Part shown: one piece after another, positions 9,205 to 17,940 of the stretch
How positions within the stretch are numbered: position 1 is the first letter of the stretch
Layout of the letters: every line of letters starts with the position of its first letter
From: Deltaproteobacteria bacterium
GTDB lineage: Bacteria > Desulfobacterota > Desulfarculia > Adiutricales > Adiutricaceae
Direction of reading: 5' to 3'
DNA length: 64,000 nt
NCBI GenBank assembly: GCA_031273455.1
Contig: JAISRZ010000096.1
Coordinates: forward strand, 1 to 64,000
Translations under genes and position numbers: made by a program
Notes under the pieces: generated by a model
What the model saw: the letters and a program-made list of their open reading frames with translations, nothing else
Told to the model about the DNA's origin: nothing
The model's database searches: none

Positions 9205-10742
9205 TGTCTCGCTTTTCCGAGGGCTGGCGCGCCGCCGGTCTCATGACCCATGTCACCGCTTTGCCGGGCAACTATGGGATTGGCGATTTTGGCCCCACGG
9301 CCCATCATGTCATTGATATCCTCAAAAAAACCGGTTTAACCTTCTGGCAGATTCTCCCGGTGGTCCCCACGGGCTCAGCTTTAGGCGACTCGCCTTACTC
9401 AGCCTATTCGGCCTTCGCCGGGAGTGAGCTTCTTATCTCCCCAGAGCTTTTAGCCCGGGATAAGCTCATTTCCGAGGCCGAGCTCATCTCCTGCGAGACC
9501 ACCCCCACTCGTTCCGTCAACTTTAGCCAAACGGCCCGCTTAAAGACCTCTTTAATCGACCGGATCTTTGAGCGCGAGGCCTCGTCCATCTTAAAGAACC
9601 CGGACTTTTTGTCTTTTTGCTGGCACAATGGGGCTTGGCTTAATGACTACGCCTTCTTTATGGCCGCCAAAGAGGACTTTGGCGGCGGGTCCTGGTCCAG
9701 TTGGCCGGAAGATCTTAAGCGCCGAGAGGACCAAGCTTTAGCTAAACACGGGGAGCGGCTGTTTAAACCCATCTTACGCTTAAAGTTGGGGCAGTATCTT
9801 TTTTTTAAGCAGCTAGCTGAGCTAAAAAGGGCCTTTAACTCTCAAGGCCTAGCCCTAATTGGCGATATCGCTTTTTACGTTAACCACGACTCCAGCGATG
9901 TCTGGGCTAACCAGGATCTCTTCTCTTTGGACGCGAATGGGGAAACCGCCGTCATGGCTGGGGTGCCCCCGGACTACTACGCCAAAGACGGGCAGCTGTG
10001 GGGGAACCCAGTCTATAACTGGCCGCGACATCAAGCCACTGGCTTTAGCTGGTGGAAGTACCGTTTAGGCCATTGGCTCAACTACTTTGATTGGACCAGG
10101 CTGGATCACTTTAGAGCTATGGCCGCTTACTGGGCCGTGCCAGCGGGCTCGCCCACGGCGGCCTACGGGTCCTGGTGCCCCTCCCCGGGGGCCGAGCTGT
10201 TCCATGATTTAACCTTATATGGGCCTTTAAACGTTATCGCTGAGGACTTAGGCTTAATCACCCCGGACGTGACCGCCTTAAGGAAGACTTTAGGCTTACC
10301 GGGCATGCGGGTTTTACAGTTTGGCTTTGGCTCGGACCAACCCTTATCCCTCCATACGCCTTTTCGGATTGAGCCGGATAACTTCGTCTACCCAGGCACC
10401 CATGACAATAACACCGCTAGGGGTTGGTTCCGCCAAGAGATAGCCGCCAGAGAGCGGGGTCAATTAACGGAGCTGGCTGGTTACGTGGTGACGGAGGAAA
10501 ACGTCTCTTACACCTTAACTAAACTGGCTTGGCTCTCCCCTGGGGCGGTGGCCTTAACCTCTTTAGTCGATCTTTTGAACCTCGATGAAAAGAGCCGGTT
10601 CAACACCCCTGGTCTCGCCACCGGCAACTGGGGTTTTCGGGCCACTAGTTGGCCCAGCGTTAAAACCCTAGAGGCTTTAGCCGAGCTAACCGCCCTGGCC
10701 GGGCGGGACAATCAAGCTCACCCCAATATCCTAACTTACTAA
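9204..10742 (+). CDS. malQ: 4-alpha-glucanotransferase (amylomaltase)
   Basis: GH77 enzyme that transfers alpha-1,4-glucan segments between maltodextrins in the cytoplasm. The family N-terminus is clear (LPGNYGIGDFGPTAHHVID; PVVPTG...DSPYSAYSAFAG). Catalytic residues are visible: the nucleophile Asp in WTRLDHFRAM, the acid/base Glu in IAEDLGLITPDV, and the transition-state Asp in YPGTHDNNTARGW. The length of 512 residues is typical. It overlaps the upstream small gene by one base. The only other sugar-metabolism gene seen nearby is pgi. Confidence 0.96.
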   Translation: MSRFSEGWRAAGLMTHVTALPGNYGIGDFGPTAHHVIDILKKTGLTFWQILPVVPTGSALGDSPYSAYSAFAGSELLISPELLARDKLISEAELISCETTPTRSVNFSQTARLKTSLIDRIFEREASSILKNPDFLSFCWHNGAWLNDYAFFMAAKEDFGGGSWSSWPEDLKRREDQALAKHGERLFKPILRLKLGQYLFFKQLAELKRAFNSQGLALIGDIAFYVNHDSSDVWANQDLFSLDANGETAVMAGVPPDYYAKDGQLWGNPVYNWPRHQATGFSWWKYRLGHWLNYFDWTRLDHFRAMAAYWAVPAGSPTAAYGSWCPSPGAELFHDLTLYGPLNVIAEDLGLITPDVTALRKTLGLPGMRVLQFGFGSDQPLSLHTPFRIEPDNFVYPGTHDNNTARGWFRQEIAARERGQLTELAGYVVTEENVSYTLTKLAWLSPGAVALTSLVDLLNLDEKSRFNTPGLATGNWGFRATSWPSVKTLEALAELTALAGRDNQAHPNILTY

Positions 10743-10814
10743 AACCCTAAAAGTTTTTTTAGCTTAACCATTTTAAGCTTATTTATTATTGATTATTGAT
10801 CTTAAGGCTATGGC

Positions 10815-11219
10815 ATGCTTTCTTTTCCGCAGTTAGAGCGCCGGTTGATGGGCCTTATCGCCGATCTGGACGGCGATCTTTGGGCCCAAATCCTCCAAGA
10901 AGTTAACCCACCCAAAAGCTTAGGCCCAGTGGGGGCCATTCACGACCTAATTTTTCGGGACGCCAAAGCCTTAGCTGGTTACGTCCCAGATATCCGGGCC
11001 ATCATCCGGAAGACCTCGGCCAAAGACTTAAGCCAGGCGGAAGTGGCCTCGCTCATCGTTATTAGAGGATATTTTAACCTTTTGGCCCGCTTTCCGGTGG
11101 TTCTCCTGACTATCCCCGAGCATGGGGACAATGAGAAGCTCATTGACCTCTATAATGGCTTTCGGCAGATCTTAGTGGAGCTGGATGAGTATCTAGCCTT
11201 AACCAAGGCGGAGGAGTAA
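10815..11219 (+). CDS. small helical protein of unknown function
   Basis: A 134-residue protein with no recognised motif, predicted to be soluble and mostly helical (FPQLERRLMGLIADL, SQAEVASLIVIRGYFNLLARFP, EKLIDLYNGFRQILVELDEYL). Its stop codon abuts the ATG of the next gene (TAAATG), and that gene's Shine-Dalgarno (GGAGG) lies inside its last codons. The two are therefore one translational unit, and a role connected with the membrane protein is likely. The coding composition is that of the host chromosome. Confidence 0.7.
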   Translation: MLSFPQLERRLMGLIADLDGDLWAQILQEVNPPKSLGPVGAIHDLIFRDAKALAGYVPDIRAIIRKTSAKDLSQAEVASLIVIRGYFNLLARFPVVLLTIPEHGDNEKLIDLYNGFRQILVELDEYLALTKAEE

Positions 11220-12230
11220 ATGGCCTTTTCCCCTAATTCCGCCGCTTCCATTAACAATTCGCCTCTCTTTCTCGAAATATTCAGTAAAGCTCGGTCCGTC
11301 ATCTTGGAGCGACCGAAAGCTTTAATCGTTTTTTTACTGGGTTTAGGCGTTATAAGGCTCATTGTTCGGTTAATAGCCACTAAACTGATGGCCCCCATGG
11401 CCCCCATCATGGCCAAGTTCTCGTCCCTGGTGGAAACCGACCAAACCGCGGCGGTCAACGCGGTCATGGAGGCCTTCTCCACCCCGGAAGGCTCCAATAT
11501 CCTCTTTCTGTACATCTTGGGCTTTAGTGTCCCCTGGTTCTTTTTGCCAGCCATTTTCTTGGCCTTAACGCGAGTGGCTTTGGGCCTATGGGATGGATTC
11601 GATCCGAGTTTAAACGACTTAAGTTACGCCTTTAAAAACTACTTAACCGCCTTAGCCACCACCTTTTACGTCTCTTTATACCTATTTTTAGGCTTTATTC
11701 TCCTAACCATCACTTTAACGCCCTTTAGCTTTTTCTACAGCCTAACCGAAGGCCCGGTTATGGGCGGGCTGTCCATGCTCTTGGGCGTGGGCTTAACTGG
11801 GGCCTTATTTATCTTTCTCTTTTGGCCTTTTTTCCGGCGGGCGGTGGTTTTACAGGTCCTCCCCTTCTTCACGATCATTGACGGGACCCATAAGACCAAC
11901 CGGATCAGCCAGATCTTCCGGGAACTGGATGAATACCGCCCTATCGTCAACCAAGCCGGGGCCATCACCCTTTTCTTTGTGGTGGTCCCCGCGACCATCT
12001 CCGCTTTTATCCTCTTAGGGTTCAACGCCAATCAAATTAGCGGGCAAATCGTGGGTTTTCTTTTACAGTTAGTCATGGATTTACTGACGCTGTGGCCCTT
12101 TACCGCTCTCGCGGGTTGTTACCGGATAATCCTTTACCCCCAACCCCCAGAAATCATTGAGGAAGACGAGGACGAAGAGGATGACGAGGAGGATGAGGAG
12201 GACGCCGCCGAGGATGACAATGACAGGTAA
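11220..12230 (+). CDS. polytopic membrane protein with very acidic C-terminal tail
   Basis: Integral membrane protein with several hydrophobic segments, for example ALIVFLLGLGVIRLIVRL, LYILGFSVPWFFLPAIFL and AITLFFVVVPATISAFILLGF. It ends in a tail made almost entirely of Asp and Glu (EEDEDEEDDEEDEED). The function is unknown. A partial duplicate at 14.94-15.24 kb carries the same 3' end but reads on through GNEEDKKE before stopping, whereas here one extra A in GACAGGTAAC gives an earlier stop. The present C-terminus may thus be about eight residues shorter than the ancestral one. It is the second gene of a coupled pair. Confidence 0.75.
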   Translation: MAFSPNSAASINNSPLFLEIFSKARSVILERPKALIVFLLGLGVIRLIVRLIATKLMAPMAPIMAKFSSLVETDQTAAVNAVMEAFSTPEGSNILFLYILGFSVPWFFLPAIFLALTRVALGLWDGFDPSLNDLSYAFKNYLTALATTFYVSLYLFLGFILLTITLTPFSFFYSLTEGPVMGGLSMLLGVGLTGALFIFLFWPFFRRAVVLQVLPFFTIIDGTHKTNRISQIFRELDEYRPIVNQAGAITLFFVVVPATISAFILLGFNANQISGQIVGFLLQLVMDLLTLWPFTALAGCYRIILYPQPPEIIEEDEDEEDDEEDEEDAAEDDNDR

Positions 12231-12279
12231 CGAGGAGGATAAAAAAGAATAACAATATAGGCTGAACTTTGAAGTCCCA

Positions 12280-12312
12280 AATCCAGGGGAAAATCCAGGG
12301 GAAATCCAGGCG
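12280..12312. repeat. 11-bp tandem repeat x 3
   Basis: AATCCAGGGGA-type units lie head to tail just after the membrane-protein gene, at the left boundary of the ATPase/nuclease segment. Confidence 0.8.
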
Positions 12313-12414
12313 AAGTCGTCAACATCGCCAGACCAAACAGATGAGCGACCAGCGCAAAATTTCGCTAAATTTAATATTTATTTTTAGTAAAATTTTTATC
12401 TAAACTAATATAAT

Positions 12415-12621
12415 ATGAAAATTTATCTTGAAACAAGTGTATTCAACACATATTTTGATGTTGATCCAATATTACATCCAGCAACTTTTCAAAGAGATTT
12501 ACGCTGGAAAAATTATACCTTATACTTTAAATGTCCGCTGTATAAAAGACATTGCCAATACGTCCTCCACGTGGTATATTATTTATATGGCCTAACCATT
12601 GAAGCGCTTGATTTTGACTAG
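12415..12621 (+). pseudogene. remnant of a PIN-domain (VapC-like) toxin
   Basis: The first 15 residues, MKIYLETSVFNTYFD, look like the N-terminus of PIN-domain ribonucleases, including the first catalytic Asp/Glu region (usually MKIYLDTSV). After HPATF the sequence stops resembling the fold, and the ORF ends at 68 residues where a full PIN domain needs about 130. The later acidic residues are missing. The fragment is AT-rich and lies immediately upstream of the AAA-ATPase gene. The small acidic protein at 15.3 kb resembles proteins often encoded beside such PIN genes, so the two may be parts of one broken pair. Confidence 0.4.
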
Positions 12622-12670
12622 GCTTTGTCTAGTCGTTCAACCGCTTAGAGCGACTTTTTAAGGAGCGACC

Positions 12671-14647
12671 ATGGCGGTTTTAAAAGGACTTCCCCTAGGA
12701 AATCAGACTTTCGCGAAAATCATTGACCAAAATCTGGTCTACGCCGATAAGACCAAGCTCATTTACTTTCTTGTCACCTCTACGGAACGGAACTACTTTC
12801 TGTCAAGACCACGCCGTTTCGGGAAAACCCTTCTCCTCTCCACTCTTGACGAGCTATTCAACGGCGAGCGCGCGAGGTTCCAGAATCTTTGGATTGGTCA
12901 GTCCGATTACGATTTCCCAAAGATTCCGGTCATTCACTTATCCTTGTCCATGGAAGCCCAATCCACTCAATCCTTTAAGAATGACCTTATGGCCAAACTT
13001 AAGGTAATAGCCGACTTGGAAAAACTTAAAGTCAGGGAGGCCTCGCTGGCCGTTTATTTCGGTTTTCTAATCAAGGCCCTAAGCCACCAAAGAGACAACT
13101 CCAAGGTCGCCGTCCTCATCGATGAGTATGACGCCCCGGTCACCAGAGCTATGGGCGATGAAGCGATGGCCACGGCTAACGCAAAGGTTCTTCACGACTT
13201 TTTCGCCATTCTTAAAGATCCAATGGTAGCCCCATGTGTCCGCTTCACCCTGGTCACCGGCGTAACCAGATACGCCCTGAACTCCATTGACTCGGGGCCT
13301 AACCACCTAAACGACATATCCCTTGATCCAAAATACGCTGGTCTGTGCGGTTTCACCCTGGCGGAATTTGACGCTCTTTTCGCCGACCGGCTGGGGGACA
13401 CTCTTTCAAAGCTTAAAAAAAATGGCCAAATAGAATCCTCCGTGAGCCAGGAGGTTTTAAGGAAGAAAATTTTCAACTGGTATGACGGCTACGACTGGGG
13501 TGATGGGACCAGAGTCTTAAATCCTTATTCCATCCTCAAATTTTTTGAGTCAAACAACTTTGACAGTCATTGGATCCAAAGTGGTCGCCCAGGTCACCTG
13601 ACCGCCTTAATCCGAAAAAAACCCTTGGATTTTCTTTTCCCTAAACTAGAGTCATATCTTTCCACGGAAGTGAGAAAATCGGAGCTGACCCAGCTACAGG
13701 CCGTCCCAGTCCTCTTTCATAGCGGGTACCTGACCATTGACAAAGTAACCAAGGTCCAAGTTGAAAACCCCTTAACCAAGGAAAAAGAGTTGGTGAGTTC
13801 CTACTCTTTTAGGCTACCCAACTTCGAGGTTTCCTCCGCCTACTACCGAGATTGTTTCGAGGTTATTTTCGGACGAGAGCCCAAGGAGCTCATAGCCAAT
13901 GGCGTGGCTATGAGGCAAGCGATCTTATCTAAGGACGCTAAGGCCGTAAGCTCCATATTGGAAGATTTACTGACAAGTCTCAGTTACAGCCAAAGGCCTA
14001 GCGAGGAGAAAGACTTCCACGCCTTTATCCATTTGATCCTGGCCTCTATGGGTTTAAACGTTGTGAGCGAGCAATCGGGCTATAATAACCGTCTGGATAT
14101 ATGCGTTGATCTGTCAGAAGGGGTCTATGTCATAATTGAACTCAAATATCGCTCTGATAAAAAGAAGCTGACTAAGGCCGATGAAACCAAGGCTTTGGCC
14201 GAAGCGGCTATGGAAACTCTTCCGAGGAAAAGGCAAGACGAGATTTTGGCTAAAGCGCTCAGAAATTCTATAGATAATACAGAAATAATGAAAATTATTA
14301 GAAAAAATAGCGAAAAAACTCCATCTAAGAGTGAAATAAATAAGATATTGGCCAACGTGGCCATAGAATCCTTATCCAAAGACAACATCAATCAAGTTTT
14401 AGCCGAAGCGGCCAGAAATTCGTTGTCTGGCGACGCTGTCAAGAAGGTCTTAACGGAGGCGACCCCCAGCTTAGACATCTCCAAAGAGGAGATTGACGAG
14501 CTCTTGTCCGAGACCGCCCAAAAAGCCTTAAGCGACATATCGACCAGAAACTACCACGGGATCGTCAACTACAAGGCCAAACAGATTATCGATCTGGGTT
14601 TAGCCATTTACGGCGGCGACGCCACGGTTAAGGCCCTTTTCGGCTAA
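12671..14647 (+). CDS. AAA-ATPase-like / PD-(D/E)XK nuclease-fold protein with inserted helical repeats
   Basis: A 658-residue member of the widespread AAA-ATPase_like plus PDDEXK_9 family. The N-terminal block is typical: LPLGNQTFAKIIDQNLVYADKT, Walker A RPRRFGKTLLL, Walker B VAVLIDEYDAPV, and VTGVTRYALNS as sensor 1. The C-terminal nuclease core is intact, with RLDICVDLSEGVYVIIELKYR supplying Asp and Glu-x-Lys. About 125 residues of roughly 17-residue helical repeats (ILANVAIESLSKD, VLAEAARNSLSGD, LLSETAQKALSDI) are inserted directly after ELKYR, before the conserved ending NYKAKQIIDLGLAIYGG. The family's function is unknown. The start has a good Shine-Dalgarno (AAGGAGCG). The gene lies between an intact and a deleted copy of the same host gene. 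Confidence 0.9.
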   Translation: MAVLKGLPLGNQTFAKIIDQNLVYADKTKLIYFLVTSTERNYFLSRPRRFGKTLLLSTLDELFNGERARFQNLWIGQSDYDFPKIPVIHLSLSMEAQSTQSFKNDLMAKLKVIADLEKLKVREASLAVYFGFLIKALSHQRDNSKVAVLIDEYDAPVTRAMGDEAMATANAKVLHDFFAILKDPMVAPCVRFTLVTGVTRYALNSIDSGPNHLNDISLDPKYAGLCGFTLAEFDALFADRLGDTLSKLKKNGQIESSVSQEVLRKKIFNWYDGYDWGDGTRVLNPYSILKFFESNNFDSHWIQSGRPGHLTALIRKKPLDFLFPKLESYLSTEVRKSELTQLQAVPVLFHSGYLTIDKVTKVQVENPLTKEKELVSSYSFRLPNFEVSSAYYRDCFEVIFGREPKELIANGVAMRQAILSKDAKAVSSILEDLLTSLSYSQRPSEEKDFHAFIHLILASMGLNVVSEQSGYNNRLDICVDLSEGVYVIIELKYRSDKKKLTKADETKALAEAAMETLPRKRQDEILAKALRNSIDNTEIMKIIRKNSEKTPSKSEINKILANVAIESLSKDNINQVLAEAARNSLSGDAVKKVLTEATPSLDISKEEIDELLSETAQKALSDISTRNYHGIVNYKAKQIIDLGLAIYGGDATVKALFG

Positions 14648-14939
14648 AGAGAGATTATCGGTTGATCTAGGGAATAAGCCAACAGCGGCTCAAAAGGTTG
14701 GCTGGCCAAAAGGACCTAAGGCCAGCTGATGGAAACCCCTGGCTTTTGACTATTGTTAACTGGCTTGACCTTGATGAACCTTGATGAACGACCAAGATTG
14801 AGACTCCCATAGACTCCAAGTTTAACTTCGGGTCAATACAGTAAATCTTTGAATAGGGTTTCTATATTATTGTTTCGTTGTCGGTCTGTATCCATTCACG
14901 GCTTTTTGGCCACTCCCGAGCCCCCTCCTATAATGGTAG

Positions 14940-15238
14940 CCTTAACGAGAGTGGCTTTAGGCCTATGGGATGGGGTGGTGGTCCCCGCGACCATCTCCGC
15001 TTTTATTCTCTTAGGGTTCAACGCCAATCAAATCAGCGGGCAAATCGTGGGTTTCCTATTACAGTTAGTCATGGATTTACTGACGCTGTGGCCCTTTACC
15101 GTTCTCGCGGGTTGTTACCGGATAATCCTTTACCCCCAACCCCCAGAAATCATTGAGGAAGACGAGGACGAATAGGAGAACGATGAGGACGCCGCCGAGG
15201 ATGACGATGACGGTAACGAGGAGGATAAAAAGGAATAA
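14940..15238 (+). pseudogene. deleted second copy of the acidic-tail membrane protein
   Basis: Bases 14940-14976 match 11559-11596 (CCTTAACG...GGCCTATGGGATGG). The sequence then jumps across about 385 bp and matches 11978-12251 nearly base for base, through the acidic tail and beyond its stop. The copy has an in-frame TAG inside the acidic tail, lacks the 5' half and most membrane segments, and its apparent N-terminus comes from unrelated DNA. It cannot encode the same protein. With the intact gene it brackets the ATPase/nuclease segment. Confidence 0.9.
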
Positions 15239-15342
15239 GTTGGTTTCTTTGACCTCAAGGTTTTTGGCTCTAAACTTACGGTCCGCCGCTTAAATTAACC
15301 ATCTATGGTCTTATGGCGGTCTACCAATGGAGATTATTGACA

Positions 15343-15531
15343 ATGGATAACCCAGATTCCGGCGATGATTGGATTGATAAGGCCCGTCTCGAAATTTACG
15401 AGGAAACTAAAGATATGTCTTCTGAGGAAATACTTGAGTATTTTAGAAAATCCTCTGAAGAGGCGGCCAAAAAATATGGGCTTAAATTCGTTAATTCACC
15501 GGATTCCAAAGATAACAACAACAATTCGTAA
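15343..15531 (+). CDS. small acidic protein, possible antitoxin-like partner
   Basis: I start at the second ATG (MDNPDSGDDWIDKARLEI), which has GGAG 12 bases upstream; the ORF track uses an earlier one. The 62-residue protein has the pattern DDWIDKARLEIYEETKDMS...FRKSSEEAAKKYGLKF. This is typical of short helical proteins frequently encoded next to PIN-domain toxins or in small operons. No toxin gene is adjacent. The nearest PIN remnant is 2.7 kb upstream. Function uncertain. Confidence 0.5.
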   Translation: MDNPDSGDDWIDKARLEIYEETKDMSSEEILEYFRKSSEEAAKKYGLKFVNSPDSKDNNNNS

Positions 15532-15818
15532 AGTTATGTCTTTTTTTACGATTGAAATTCGGTAAATAACACAATCTACCCAGATTGTCAGTACCTACAT
15601 AATAACCGGCTTTGGTTATGAACCCGTTTTTAGAAAATTGACCAGAGAGATTTAGCTATTTAAATAAATCCTCTCGTTTGGTCTTTAAAATCGCCCTTTA
15701 AAAACCAATTCCTCCAGCCGCCAATCAATCCAATCCGCTTCCTTGTCCGAAATCCGCTAGACTACGTCCCCTTGGCGCCGTATAGTCTGACTTTTAGACG
15801 TTTCCGCTGGAGCTAACC

Positions 15819-17303
15819 ATGTTGGAGAACCCTACGGCTTTATACGCGGCTTTTAAGGCCAAGGATCCCCGCTTGGATGGACGTTTTTTCGTGGGCGTTT
15901 CGTCCACGGGAATCTATTGTCGGCCAGTCTGTCCAGCCAAAACCCCGAAAATAGAGAACTGCGTCTTTTTCCCCGCCCCTGCGGCGGCGGAAGCGGCTGG
16001 CTATCGGCCATGCTTAATTTGTCGGCCTGAGCTAGCCCCCGAGGACAAGCCTAAGGACGCCGCCTCGATTCTGGCCTTTAAGGTGGCTTTGGCCTTAGAG
16101 GAATTAGATAACGCTGACAATGACGCGGCTAGTTTAGCCCCAATAGCCGCCCGCTTAGGTTATTCGGAAAGGCATTTAAGCCGCGTCTTTACGGAAACTT
16201 ATAAGGTCACCCCAGCTCGGTTTTTATTGACCAAGCGCCTCTTACTGGCCAACAGTTTGCTCACGGACACTAACCTATCCGTCCTTAACGTGGCTCTAAC
16301 CGCGGGCTTTAAAAGCTTAAGGGCCTTTAACGAGGTCTTTAAAAAACGGTATAGACTTAAACCCTCTGAGCTAAGACCCAAAAAATTAGAGGCCAGCCCT
16401 TCGCCGATCAATAGCCTGGACCATACGGTCACTGTTAACTTGGGTTATAGGCCGCCCTACCAATGGGAGACGCTCATTAAATTCTTCGCTGGGCGGGCTA
16501 TTAAAGGGGTGGAAAAAGTCGAGAATGACCAGTATTTTCGGGTGGCTCGCCTAAAGAGCGTCACCGGGGGCATGGTGGAAGGGTGGTTTAGCGTCGCCCA
16601 TAACCCCTCTAAAAACGCTCTAGCCGTCACCATAAGCGAAAGCTTGGTTTCCGCTTTACCGGAAGTCTTGGCCCGGATAAAGGGGCAGTTTGACTTATAT
16701 GGCGATCCGCTAGCGGTGGACGCGACCCTTAGCTCCCTAAACGATCTAGCCCCGGGGTTATTAATGAGCGGAACCCGAGTCCCGGGGTCTTTTGAGCCTT
16801 TCGAGATGACGGTTCGGGCGGTTTTAGGTCAGCAAATCACCGTCAAAGCCGCCGGGACTTTAGCCTCAAAAATCGCCACCGCTTACGGTCAGCCGGTTCC
16901 AACCAGCCAAGAAGGTTTAAACCGCCTTTTTCCTACCCCCAGTATGGTTCTAGAACTGGGAAGCGATCTAGAGGACCGTTTTGGCCAGCTTGGGGTGACC
17001 GCGGCTCGCTCCAGAACCATCCGGGAATTAGCCCGGGCCTTTAATGACGCGACCATTAACTTTAACTGGCCCCAGAACCCGGATGAGGAGATTAAAAAGC
17101 TCACCGCCATCAAAGGCATTGGGCCCTGGACCGCGGGCTATATCGCCCTACGGGCCATGGGCCATACGGACGTTATTTTAGAGACCGACTATGGGGTCAA
17201 AAAAGCCTTAACCCCGCGGACGCCGAAAGAAATCCTCAAGCTCGCGGAAGAATGGCGCCCTTACCGGAGTTACGCCACGGTCAACTTATGGAACTCGCTC
17301 TAG
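15819..17303 (+). CDS. alkA: Ada-like regulator / AlkA-type DNA-3-methyladenine glycosylase fusion
   Basis: Bifunctional alkylation-damage protein. Residues 1-75 form an Ada-type zinc module with Cys34, Cys38, Cys65 and Cys68 (YCRPVCPA and CLICRPE), able to accept a methyl group from DNA phosphotriesters. Residues about 80-190 form an AraC-type HTH (LAPIAARLGYSERHLSRVF). From about 200 there is an AlkA N-domain and an HhH-GPD glycosylase, with the hairpin AIKGIGPWTAGYIALRAMG and catalytic Asp in LETDYGVKKAL. It probably senses methylation damage, activates its own operon and excises 3-methyladenine. ogt follows after 10 bp, giving a compact adaptive-response operon. Confidence 0.94.
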   Translation: MLENPTALYAAFKAKDPRLDGRFFVGVSSTGIYCRPVCPAKTPKIENCVFFPAPAAAEAAGYRPCLICRPELAPEDKPKDAASILAFKVALALEELDNADNDAASLAPIAARLGYSERHLSRVFTETYKVTPARFLLTKRLLLANSLLTDTNLSVLNVALTAGFKSLRAFNEVFKKRYRLKPSELRPKKLEASPSPINSLDHTVTVNLGYRPPYQWETLIKFFAGRAIKGVEKVENDQYFRVARLKSVTGGMVEGWFSVAHNPSKNALAVTISESLVSALPEVLARIKGQFDLYGDPLAVDATLSSLNDLAPGLLMSGTRVPGSFEPFEMTVRAVLGQQITVKAAGTLASKIATAYGQPVPTSQEGLNRLFPTPSMVLELGSDLEDRFGQLGVTAARSRTIRELARAFNDATINFNWPQNPDEEIKKLTAIKGIGPWTAGYIALRAMGHTDVILETDYGVKKALTPRTPKEILKLAEEWRPYRSYATVNLWNSL

Positions 17304-17313
17304 GAGCCAACAA

Positions 17314-17883
17314 ATGCCTTATTTAACCACCTACGACTCACCCTATGGCCTTTTAACCTTGGCTAGCGAGGGCCAGAACCTTATTGGCCTCTGGATTGAA
17401 GGCCAAAAATATCACGGGCCAACCGTGGCGGATAACCCCCATGACCTTAATGGCCCTAAAGACCACAAAGACCCTAAAGATCTAGAGGTTTTTAAAAAAA
17501 CCAAAAAATGGCTGGATAGGTACTTCGAAGGGCGTAAACCCAGGGCCAACGAACTCCCCTTCTTAGAACCTAAAGGCGGTATCTTTCGGCGGGAAGTTTG
17601 GGGTTACTTAAAGGAAATCCCGTACGGCGAGCTAACGACCTATGGGGCCATCGCTAAAAAGATCGCGGCCAAAGCTAATATCGCGAAAATGGCCGCCCAA
17701 GCGGTGGGCGGAGCGGTGGGTCATAACCCCATCTCTATCATCATTCCCTGTCATCGGGTGGTGGGCCAGTCTGGAAGTTTGGTGGGTTACGGGGGTGGGT
17801 TGGACACTAAGGTCAAGCTTTTAACGTTTGAGGGCGTGGATATGACGAAACTATTTCGGCCCAAAAAAGGCACCGCCCTCTAA
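17314..17883 (+). CDS. ogt: methylated-DNA--protein-cysteine methyltransferase
   Basis: Suicide repair protein for O6-methylguanine. The active-site motif IIPCHRVVGQSG is intact, preceded by the HTH region IPYGELTTYGAIAKKIA and followed by GYGGGLDTKVKLLTFEGV. At 189 residues it is an Ogt-type protein with the short N-terminal ribonuclease-like domain. A His/Lys/Asp-rich insert (NGPKDHKDPKDLEV) is unusual and probably a surface loop. It lies 10 bp after the Ada/AlkA fusion and is surely cotranscribed and damage-inducible with it. Confidence 0.96.
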   Translation: MPYLTTYDSPYGLLTLASEGQNLIGLWIEGQKYHGPTVADNPHDLNGPKDHKDPKDLEVFKKTKKWLDRYFEGRKPRANELPFLEPKGGIFRREVWGYLKEIPYGELTTYGAIAKKIAAKANIAKMAAQAVGGAVGHNPISIIIPCHRVVGQSGSLVGYGGGLDTKVKLLTFEGVDMTKLFRPKKGTAL

Positions 17884-17893
17884 GCGTATTTAA

Positions 17894-17924
17894 TTTTCCT
17901 GGGTACAGCTATACTCAGGAAAAA
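17894..17924. terminator. hairpin between convergent genes
   Basis: TTTTCCTG and CAGGAAAA pair around a short loop, with A/T-rich flanks on both sides. It sits between ogt (+) and the second AbiH gene (-), where a bidirectional terminator would be expected. The poly-U tract is imperfect in both directions. Confidence 0.45.
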
Positions 17925-17940
17925 TAATAAAAACTTAGTA

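Noticed and set aside
14849-15175. 108-residue ORF as a real gene
   Set aside because: It is the deleted copy of the acidic-tail membrane protein, with an unrelated N-terminus and an in-frame stop in the tail.
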